NCBI GenBank assembly: GCA_001642005.1
Contig: LWCA01000104.1
Span: 1 to 54,660, forward strand
Direction of reading: 5' to 3'
From: Intoshia linei
Lineage: Eukaryota; Orthonectida; Rhopaluridae
Length of the DNA: 54,660 nucleotides
Shown: positions 46,840-54,660 of the stretch, piece after piece
How the letters are laid out: each line of letters begins with the position of its first letter
Position numbering within the stretch: position 1 is the stretch's first letter
The notes under the pieces: model-generated
What the model was told of the DNA's origin: nothing
What the model saw: only the letters and a program-made list of their open reading frames with translations
The model's database searches: none
Position numbers and translations under genes: made by a program

Positions 46840-47925
46840 AAAATTAACATCGCAGGATTTAAAAAACTTAATTTCTAATATGGTTTTTATCCATTTTTCA
46901 GTTTCAGAATTTTAGTCCTTTAGAGTCAAAAACCAAACTTCCCCTTTTGTTTAAAAAAAATACCCCAAAAATTTAAAACATACATTCTGGAACGCGTTTT
47001 AAAAGAATTAACATTGTCGTTAATCTCAGCCTCAGAAAAACGTACCTTCATGGTCAAAAACACACATTACTCTTTGTTTTAAAAATAAAACATCCTCAAA
47101 ATTTCAACCCCAGAAAACTACGAATTCCCGGTGAAAAATAATTTTTAATATATATTTCAACCATTTCGATTGACAAAATAAAATAAAAATTGACAATGTA
47201 AATATTGATCCTACAATTTCAACAAAAATGTGCATTGAACGTCTACACATTTCCAATAACGAAATATGGGTGAAAATCTATATAATTCATTCCTTCGGAA
47301 TTTTTTTGATTGCTACGCAATTTTTAAATTTCAAATTTTCATTTTCAAAACATTTGTATTAAAACATTCAAATTTAAATAAGAAACTAAAAAAAATTTGT
47401 TTATATCATTTTTATATTACAATACTTTGCAATAATGCTAAAATTCGACTGAAATGTTTATAAATTGAAGATTCAGTTAATTATTGATACACAATTGGTA
47501 TTTTTAAGTATTTATTAAATTTGTACTAAATATGTGATCACATTGAAAATGACAAAATAGGTTTTTATAATTTTATTTTTTCAGGAATTTATGTATTTAT
47601 GACAATTTTTAGGATTGACTGTTCTTACTTTATTTTTAATATTATACACACCTTCTTTGTAACAAAATACAAAAATGGATAAGTCAATAAAGATTAAAAA
47701 TTCTTTACAGAAATGTTGACAAAATGAATTTAAAGTGGAATAATTCACTTTAAATTAAAACTTAATGTGATATAATGGGTACAAGTGTAACAATAGTGAA
47801 TAGTAGCATTTGTAAGTTACATTTTGTTATTGAATTTATTATTTTGGTAGAATAAAAATATCCACCATCGGCAGAGTTAGGATGTTGTTTGTACGAAGTA
47901 CATAACAGTCAAGCTAGTGTTAAAA
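46840..47925 (+). repeat. R2 family, copy D (longest 3' part)
   Basis: Contains GGAACGCGTTTTAAAAGAAT, AACATTGTCGTTAATCTCAG, AGTCAAAAACCAAACTTCCC, GGTCAAAAACACACATTACT and CGAAATATGGGTGAAAATCT. It ends with TCGGCAGAGTTAGG, TTGTTTGTACGAAGTACATA and ACAGTCAAGCTAGT. This copy links the blocks shared with copies A and C to the conserved end block also found in copies A and E. Confidence 0.7.
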
Positions 47926-47945
47926 TATATTACAAACATATGATA

Positions 47946-48185
47946 CTATTTATATAGATAATGGACAATTTTATAAAATGTTTCATTTAGGTTGGCAATG
48001 AAGCTTTTTTTTTTATTTAAGTTCTTAATATTTTTCCATATGCCCAATTGTTTTGATATGGCATAATTTTCATTTTTCATCAACTTTTTCCATTCTTTTT
48101 CCAAATTTCTAATTTTTCCTTTTATTTTTATTTTATCTAATTCAGCATAATCCAAGGAGCCATATCCCAGCTTTAAGAGTTCCAT
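47946..48185 (-). CDS. hypothetical 79-residue frame, uncertain
   Basis: The frame MELLKLGYGSLDYAELDKIK, then IKGKIRNLEKEWKKLMKNE, is Lys/Glu-rich with heptad-like spacing and could form a short coiled coil. It starts right after the R2 end block and has no visible neighbouring exons. It may be a transposon relic or chance. No family recognised. Confidence 0.22.
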   Translation of the reverse strand: MELLKLGYGSLDYAELDKIKIKGKIRNLEKEWKKLMKNENYAISKQLGIWKNIKNLNKKKSFIANLNETFYKIVHYLYK

Positions 48186-48483
48186 ATTAATGTTTTTTGT
48201 AAATAAATAATTCTAAAACCAAAATTTTTTAAATAAAATCAAAATTAAGGTGTTGGTATTGGTACAAAGGGTATCTTAAAACTACTCGTTTTTATATAAA
48301 TGTGGGGTAATGATGGAAAACATTGGGAACCTTTAAATACACAATATAGCTAATTAATTTGTAATTACGAATTAAAGAATTTTTTAGAAAATTCAAATAT
48401 TTTTACATTTAATATGAACAGTTCATGAACACTATGCTTGTGGTAAAATTCAATATTTGTGAACATTTCTATACTTCCAACTA

Positions 48484-48658
48484 CAGTAAACTCTGTCTAT
48501 AAGAATGGTTTTGAATATTTCCATAGTTTAGTAAATTTTCTGCACTAACGTACTAATATTTTCAATTGATATGACTATAACTTACTAATTTACTAACTAA
48601 TGTTCGACTCCATCTATAAGAACAACTCAAAAGCTGTTCTTATAGAGAGAGTTTACTG
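48484..48658. mobile_element. pogo/Tigger-like MITE
   Basis: A 175-bp element between TA dinucleotides. The left end is CAGTAAACTCTGTCTATAAG and the right end, on the other strand, CAGTAAACTCTCTCTATAAG, 19 of 20 identical. CAGT-type ends with a TA duplication and the CTCTCTATAAGAAC motif are typical of pogo/Tigger-type non-autonomous elements. No coding capacity. Confidence 0.8.
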
Positions 48659-48715
48659 TATTGCATATGACATATACCATATGTAGTAGATAACTGATAT
48701 AGTGTTAATATAGAT

Positions 48716-48998
48716 CAAGGGTCCACAACCTTTCCATCAATTCAGCCGCAAAGCTACTTTACGCATTTATACAACGGCCGCACAAAATTTAAATTGACAT
48801 TGAAAGAGTTTAAATCCGTTTTGATAAAAATATTTCCCTTGAATTTGAAGTAAAATGATATATTTCATGCTAAGTATTATAATATGAAAAACTTTGGAAA
48901 GGCATTTTTAGTGTTGGATAGTGTTATAATGGCATGGATTGCCCACGGCCCCACATAAATACTCTTACAACCGTAAGGCCGCAGGTTGTGCACCCCTG
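48716..48998. mobile_element. hAT-type MITE with near-perfect 8-bp target duplication
   Basis: The left end is CAAGGGTCCACAACCTTTC and the right end, on the other strand, CAGGGGTGCACAACCTGC. Flanks are ATATAGAT (48708-48715) and ATATAGAC (48999-49006), 7 of 8 identical, the 8-bp duplication expected of hAT elements. Inside, ACGGCCGCACAAAATTT and ACCGTAAGGCCGCAGG are GC-rich subterminal blocks. No coding capacity. Confidence 0.78.
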
Positions 48999-49006
48999 AT
49001 ATAGAC

Positions 49007-49735
49007 ATTGCCGCAACAGTTAGTTAGTTAATTATTACTGTTTTATAAAGAAATATTGATAGTTCGTTTTCTACAGTCACCACACTAAAATACAATAGAT
49101 TTTTTTGTAATTTAAGGTATAATTCTCCATTTTTTGTCAAGTTTTTAATTGAGTAAAGTTTACATTTCAAAGGGTCGCTAATACCTAAAAAATTTACTTT
49201 GATATAATTAAGCATAATATATTAAAAATTTTTTGAACTATTTATGTCGTTCTTCAAATCGGCAATGTTTTGTAGTTAAGAATCTCTGAGAACCATTTTG
49301 ATACCCTTAAAATTTTAATATTTTAAATCTTAACTAGTCCAATTCTAATTTTTATTCATTTAGAGATATATCTTGCTTTTTATTCATCCCTCGTGATTTC
49401 ACGGTTGTCATAAATGTACTAACATGTAAATTAGATTACCAGAATTTAATATAGAAATGTTTGGTATTTGATGAATTATCAAATGATGTTGATTATCAAA
49501 TCGTGTAATACTGTCTAATTTACATTTAAATAATATGGGATATCGAATATTGTATTTTGTGAAATCTTCAATGTTTTTGCAAACATAGTTCTAAATATAT
49601 CCTGTAATATTAATAATATTTTAAAGTAAAGTATAAGTATGATATTAAGTAAAGCTTTTTGTTGGTCCGTAAAAATTATAATTAGAAAATTGATTAAATT
49701 TATGGCAAGTCATAATACATGTATAATAGTCCATG
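49007..49735. other. AT-rich, no gene seen
   Basis: Short frames only; none looks coding. No transposon end recognised. Confidence 0.35.
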
Positions 49736-50587
49736 TTATAACTAGGGAAATTTATTTATGACCAAAAATTCAAAAAAAATATGACATTTCCCAAAAATAA
49801 TATGACTTTTTATGAAAAATTCATTTATTATAGTACAGCTGATCCCAAATGAAGATACTGTAACCCCTAGGGACACCAGAATATATTTTAGAGTGCCAGC
49901 TCCTCTGATACTATGACTCATAAATTATATATTTTTTTTAAATCCCAAAAATAATTGAAAATAAAAATTAATTTGTAATAATATACTTAGTTCCTTATGT
50001 ATTTACGTCTATTTGATAGTCTCTGCATTTTTAAGATTGTATATTAAATACATTTACGCCCTTATTTCGTCAGTTCAATCATTAACGATTTTTTAGATAT
50101 TCATTTTGGGTCAAGTAAAGTTTTAACAATTTTTTTTTAGCTTAGGGGTACTAATTGTGAAGTATGTTGGGAACCGCTGTTATAGTACAATATAATATAT
50201 TTATAAATATTTGTTTTTAAAAAATTTCTTTCGTCGAATGATATGCTCTTCAACAACGAAAACGGATCTTTTAACACTTGATGATGAGGTTTTACTGTTG
50301 AATAGCTGCGCATAAGTTTTAGGTGATTTGATTTCACACAGTATAATTGAAAATTGTTAATTTATATTATCGTTTTAGGTATATTCGTTAAGAGAATAAA
50401 ATTTTTTTTAAATTATGACTTTAATATTATTATGAAAATTATGTCAGAAATATGACATTTATGACTTTTTAAAAATCGATATACCCCATTAAATGTGTAT
50501 ATTAGAGTTCCCCTCTTACATTTCTAACATTTTTTTATTATTAAAAAAAATAATAATTTTTGATGACATTGTTCGCCCTAGTTATAA
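49736..50587. mobile_element. DNA element with TTATAACTAGGG ends, host of a nested hAT MITE
   Basis: The left end TTATAACTAGGG is matched by CCCTAGTTATAA at the right end, a 12-bp perfect inverted repeat. Just inside, both arms carry ATGACATTT and ATGACTTTTTA-type motifs in inverted arrangement (49781-49812 left, 50400-50475 right), so the inverted similarity extends further. The unit is about 852 bp, or about 500 bp once the nested element and one target copy are removed. I find no coding region and no clear target duplication, so the superfamily is open. Confidence 0.6.
49836..50179. mobile_element. nested hAT MITE with perfect 8-bp duplication
   Basis: A 344-bp element flanked by TTATAGTA on both sides (49828-49835 and 50180-50187), a perfect 8-bp duplication. 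The left end is CAGCTGATCCCAAATGAAGA and the right end, on the other strand, CAGCGGTTCCCAACATACTT; both continue into a TACTnnA..ACCCCTA-like block. A clear hAT signature, inserted into the element at 49736-50587 and therefore younger. Confidence 0.88.
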
Positions 50588-50786
50588 CAATAATGCATAA
50601 ACATTTTTGTTGGAATAATAAACAGTAAGTGAATTCACAAAATAATGTAAAAAATAGACAACATATTGTAATTGACATAATTCAATTTTCGTGTGATTTT
50701 TTCAATAAAAGTTTTAAAAAATTACCATAAATAATTTTCATTATATTATATCTAAATTTTCCAAAAACCAATCAATTTAATGAATT

Positions 50787-50860
50787 AAAGGTGGTCCAAA
50801 GCGTGGTCAGCGAGTCGCATGTTGCCCGCCAGATCAAACCGTGTTACCCGAGAAATTGTT
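50787..50860 (+). repeat. hAT-like left terminus, solitary
   Basis: GGTGGTCCAAAGCGTGGTCA, GCGAGTCGCATGTTGCCCGC and CAGATCAAACCGTG form a common hAT-type end (GGTGGCCAAA..GCGGCCCGC). I found no partner end; the following DNA up to 51300 is AT-rich and non-coding. Confidence 0.5.
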
Positions 50861-51299
50861 TGGTAATATGTTTTGTAAAAATTATTTTTTGGTCTTCACT
50901 CGCCAAATGTTTGGACCTACTTGAATTAAATTATTTACCATTTTTAATGCTTTGAACAATTTTATTGATCCAACAATCATAAAAGACGATGCTAAAAGCT
51001 AAAAAACGTATGTATGTAATATTCATATAAATGTATGTATGCTGTCTATTGATAGTTATATAATATGATAGATATGTAGACCAATTTGTAATAATAAATT
51101 CATGTTTGAAAAATATTAAGTCACTTATCAAAAAATATTTTAAACTTCACCATATCTGGATTTGAGCCACAGGTTTGAAAGTAAAACTTTCAAACTATAG
51201 AATCAACTTTCAATTATAATTTTAAGATGTTTTTGCAATATTGATAACATTGCTTCAGACGAAATTCATGATAAAAGAAAGATGTATGTAGTACATACT

Positions 51300-51455
51300 A
51301 TGTACTACAGGTATTTAAAATTTATGTTTTTTGGAATGCTTTTTATTTATGACAATAGTTTTACGGTTATACATCAATAGCCTATAATCAATTAAAAAGT
51401 CGGCACAGCTAGCTGCTGTTTGTACGAATTACATAACAGTCAAGCTAGTATTCTA
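51300..51455 (+). repeat. R2 family, copy E (3' end only)
   Basis: TTATTTATGACAATAGTTTTA is followed by GTCGGCACAGCTAGCTGCTG, TTTGTACGAATTACATAACA and GTCAAGCTAGT, the conserved end of copies A and D. The rest of the family sequence is absent here. Confidence 0.6.
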
Positions 51456-51603
51456 TAAGATAAAGTACATATCAGTCATAATTTTAAAAATTACTTGTAA
51501 TACTTTTATCGTACTAACATCATTAATTTTTCCATTAATAGAGTCTAAATATAATTATATTGATATTAATTTCCACTTTTTCTAAGATATAAACTAAATA
51601 CAT

Positions 51604-51978
51604 TAGGGTGTCACACCAATCTAAAAATCAAGGATAATGAATGCTCAATCTGTTAATTTCAGTAATATTAAAAATAGTCGCAATAAAAATGTTTAACGCC
51701 ATCTATTCTAGTTGCATTTGTAATTTATCATATAAAATGTTAACATGTAAATAAAAATTGAAACTAAGCTTTATTTGAGGTTAAAGTAGATATAAAGGTA
51801 CCATGGGTATGTGTAGGGTTAGCAATTTACCGAATAAATTTATACCGGATTATTTTTTTTAATATCAAAAATAATTTACTTAAGAACATAATAATAATAT
51901 AGCAAATATACATATGGCAGTACTTAAATTTGAAATGGGTCGCATGCGAATTGCGGGCAGCAAGTTTAACACGACTGA
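51604..51978. mobile_element. hAT-type MITE
   Basis: The left end is AGGGTGTCACACCAATC and the right end, on the other strand, CAGTCGTGTTAAACTTGCTG followed by CCCGCAATTCGCATGCGACC. This resembles the CAGGGGTGTCAAACTTGCGGCCCGC end of small hAT elements. The two ends agree only over the outermost bases, so an old copy is likely. Confidence 0.5.
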
Positions 51979-52386
51979 TGTATACAATATTTTACTTTAA
52001 AATAATACCATCAGAATCCATATAATATAATTTCAATAAGTTGGAATTCCTTTTGTAATATCAAAATAAAAAATTAACGTCTCAAAAAAAATATAATACT
52101 ATAAAATAAGAATATATTGCAATGCTACACTAAAATTAAAAAAAATTAAATACATTATCGTTAAGATTTCTATAACTTTATTAGCGTAGAATGTATACTT
52201 ATGCAATAAAATGTTAACATATTGAATTTTAGAAATTAAAAAAATCCAGAGTCGTACGGCATGAGAAATGAGTTAAACCTAACTATAGTGTTTATAAGTT
52301 TAATCACAAGTTTAAAATAATTTTGAGGGTATGTTCTAGTGCGATAACGATAATAGAGTATTAAATAAAGATATGTTGTTATTGCA

Positions 52387-52400
52387 CTACACCTCCCCAT
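52387..52400 (-). promoter_or_regulatory. putative polypurine tract / start of 3' LTR of the gypsy element
   Basis: On the minus strand the sequence is ATGGGGAGG followed by TGTAGTGCAATAAC. A purine run directly before TGT is the usual layout of the plus-strand primer and the 5' edge of a 3' LTR, so the LTR would start at 52391 and run to lower coordinates. No second LTR is in the window to confirm it. Confidence 0.45.
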
Positions 52401-52477
52401 TTGAGTCGACGATGTAGTCTTGAAATTTTAAAGGTAATTTTGAGACTCGAGACTTGTATCTAGGTTGTTCTTTAAAA

Positions 52478-52550
52478 ATTTTTGGTTCATTAGATATAAA
52501 ATTTTTGGTTCATTAGATATAAAATTTTTGGTTCATTAGATATAAAATTT
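52478..52550 (+). repeat. short tandem repeat, about 23 bp unit, three copies
   Basis: AAATTTTTGGTTCATTAGAT with an ATA link is repeated three times in a row, then breaks into TTTTCAGCATGATAGG. It is embedded in the 3' part of the gypsy element and adds to the scrambled integrase end. Confidence 0.8.
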
Positions 52551-52588
52551 TCAGCATGATAGGATACTGATTTTTGAACTTTTTTATC

Positions 52589-53170
52589 GTAATTGTTTTT
52601 TATTCTCAATAAATAATTGTTTCTATACGCCAGAGTGTCTTTCCAAGAACTTTTCGACAACAAGAATAGTAATTTGGAATGGATGAGCTTCTTTGTGACC
52701 CGAATAAAACCTCTAATGGCGAGATTCTCCATTTTTTGTGAGGTAATAGACGAACGGATAACAATATATCGTTTAAATATTCGTCCCAATTTGACCAATT
52801 TCTTGCAACATATGTTCAACTTCTCTCAAAAATATCGATTAAATCGTTCTACCGCCCCATTTTGTTGATGTCGATATGGTTCNCGTAATTGTTTTTCATT
52901 CTCAATAAATAATTGTTTCTATACGCCAGAGTGTCTTTCCAAGAACTTTTCGAACAGTAATTTGGAATGGATGAGCTTCTTTGTGACCCGAATAAAACCT
53001 CTAATGGCGAGATTCTCCATTTTTTGTGAGGTAATAGACGAACGGATAACAATATATCGTTTAAATATTCGTCCCAATTTGACCAATTTCTTGCAACATA
53101 TGTTCAACTTCTCTCAAAAATATCGATTAAATCGTTCTACCGCCCCATTTTGTTGATGTCGATATGGTTC
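52589..53170. repeat. near-identical tandem duplication of about 290 bp, joined by an N
   Basis: Copy 1 (about 52589-52882) and copy 2 (about 52884-53170) are nearly the same, both from CGTAATTGTTTTT to GTCGATATGGTTC. Copy 1 has about eight extra bases after CTTTTCGACAACA. The undetermined base at 52883 sits exactly at the junction. Confidence 0.85.
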
Positions 53171-54654
53171 TGAAGTAGATCGTTTTATTTCAAATCGCTT
53201 ACATAATTCTTTAAATAAATTAGATTCGAATTGTTTACCAAGATCCGTATGAATTTCTAACGGAGGTCCGTATCTAGTTATAATGTGTAAATATTTAACA
53301 TCAACTATAATATCTGCAGAAATATTAAAAACAGGACAACTTTCAACCCATTCACTGTAATGATCCACCATATTTATAACATATTTAAAACCATTATTCG
53401 ATTCAGTGAAAGGATCACATATATCAATTTGCCAAAGAAAATTAAATTTATCAGTTTTAACAAGTTTTAATTCTATATAAAAATTATGATTACGAGACTT
53501 GTTAATGTTACACATATGTTACAATTTTGTATGTAGCTAACAATTGTGCGTGTTTGTTGTAGCCAAAAATAGAGTTAATTAAGTATTCGTTTGGTTTTTG
53601 AAATTCCAGGATGACAATAACTGTAATTTGTGTGATAATATTCCAGAATTTTTGAAATTAATTTTGGTGGAACTACTGGAACCAAAATATCACCTTTTTT
53701 AAAATATAGTATGGCATCCTTTATTATTAAATTCTTTTTAAAACGATAATATATATTATCTTTCGTGATTTCATTAATACTACATAAAGCTTTCTGACAG
53801 TCATTATTATTGGAATGATATGTCTGTACATCAAATGAAACTGGTACAAAATTTGATAGAGTTAACGGAATAAACTGAGGACGTAACAGTATATCTGCAG
53901 TATAATTAAATTTTCCTTCTCTATATATTATTTCAAAATTGTAATTTTCAAGTTGTTGAATCCATTTGAATTGCCTTTTACTTAATCTTTTGGAGTTTCT
54001 AATATACACTAGAGGTCGATGATCAGTAATAACTGTAAATGTAATACCATAAAGATAATATTTAAATTTTGAAATGGCCCATGCTACGGCTAATAATTCT
54101 TTTTCAACGGTGCTATAATTATTTTCCGTTTTTGTAAAAATTTTACTTGCACATTCTATTATTGACCCATTCTGCTTCAATAGGGCACCCATTGCTTTAT
54201 CTGAAGCATCAGTTTCTAGAATGAAAGGTACATCTACTATTGGAAATGATAGTACCGGTGCCGAAGTTAAAGCCTTTTTTAAATTAATAAAAGCCTTATT
54301 ACAATCATTAGTCCAAATAAATTGCGATTTACGCTTTAGTAAGTCATGTAATGGTCCAACTATATCAGCAAAGTTTTTTATGTATTGTCTATGATAACTA
54401 CACATTCCTATAAAAGAACGTAACCGTTTAAGAGTGGTAGGTGCTGCTATATTTCCTATAGCTTTTACTTTATTTGGGTCAATGTTAATTCCGTCTTTAT
54501 CAACAATGTGGCCCAATATATTTATTTTTTCCTGACTAACAAATGTTTTAATAGGCTTTAATGTGATGTTATATTTGTGTATTCGCATAAACACTTCTTT
54601 TAAATCTTTTTTATACTGATCTTTATCATTAGATGCTACTATAATATCATCCAT
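52600..54654 (-). pseudogene. gypsy pol: RT end, RNase H, integrase; interrupted
   Basis: The 53575-54654 frame has the end of the reverse transcriptase (DDIIVAS with the catalytic DD, then GHIVDKDGINIDPNKVKAI) and RNase H (ETDASDKAMGALL, then AVAWAISKFKYYLYG and ITDHRPL). It reaches the start of the integrase zinc-binding HHCC region (HPGISKTKR). A stop near 53578 and a single-base shift near 53510 interrupt the HHCC region. The 53114-53515 frame continues with the integrase core (WQIDICDPF, GPPLEIHTDLGKQFES, HQQNGAVERFNR), which holds all three catalytic acidic positions. The rest of the integrase is scrambled by a duplication around an N at 52883. As assembled, this copy cannot encode a full pol. 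Confidence 0.88.
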
Positions 54655-54660
54655 ATAACA

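Larger units (their letters stand above)
52391..54660 (-). mobile_element. Ty3/gypsy LTR retrotransposon, 3' part
   Basis: Minus-strand pol (reverse transcriptase end, RNase H, integrase) followed by a putative polypurine tract and LTR edge at 52391. The 5' part (gag, protease, most of the reverse transcriptase, 5' LTR) lies outside the window. Confidence 0.85.

Noticed and set aside
52617-53156. Plus-strand 83- and 64-residue frames with FVTRIKPLMARFSIF.
   Set aside because: They are antisense to the duplicated 3' part of gypsy pol and duplicate each other because of the tandem repeat.

Overview
This window is strongly AT-rich animal DNA. Genes are split by many very short GT-AG introns (about 35-70 nt), with a few longer introns packed with transposon debris. 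The recognisable proteins are metazoan: a TCERG1/CA150 splicing-elongation factor, a Derlin, a germ cell-less (GMCL1-type) protein, an X11/Mint (APBA) adaptor, an MPP2/MPP6-type MAGUK, Ly6-like GPI proteins, a regulatory metallocarboxypeptidase and a FAM174 membrane protein. Tiny introns, short spacers and divergent sequences suggest a small, fast-evolving invertebrate (an orthonectid or another reduced bilaterian would fit). That is an inference; nothing here fixes the species.

Layout. 1-394: the end of a hAT transposon. 0.6-3.7 kb: an exon-like region I cannot name. 3.7-5.2 kb: transposon relics. 5.26-11.11 kb (+): TCERG1, for which I could join 17 exons into one 804-residue frame. 11.16-13.53 kb (-): a Derlin, six exons, convergent with TCERG1. 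13.74-14.86 kb (+): an unrecognised gene. 14.9-17.9 kb: mostly non-coding, with a 39-bp tandem repeat. 17.98-21.72 kb (+): germ cell-less homologue. 21.76-26.35 kb (-): Mint adaptor (PTB, PDZ, PDZ). 26.59-31.59 kb (-): MPP2/6-like MAGUK with a 3-kb repeat-filled intron. 32.2-37.9 kb (+): a Ly6-like cluster of two intact genes and one decayed copy, interrupted by a Tc1-like transposon. 38.6-43.06 kb (-): carboxypeptidase. 43.5-44.09 kb (+): FAM174, divergent from the carboxypeptidase. 44.17-46.74 kb: a complete but inactive DDE transposon with long terminal inverted repeats. 46.8-52.4 kb: almost only repeats and small non-autonomous elements. 52.4-54.66 kb (-): Ty3/gypsy pol, running off the window end.

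The genes do not form a single pathway. Mint and the MAGUK lie side by side on one strand and both belong to protein classes that scaffold membrane complexes at junctions and synapses; any functional link is inference. The other prominent feature is the transposon load: hAT, Tc1/mariner, pogo-like and DDE elements, gypsy, and at least two unclassified dispersed repeat families.

Exon joins were made by hand from frame, GT/AG sites and remembered family patterns. No alignment or database search was run.
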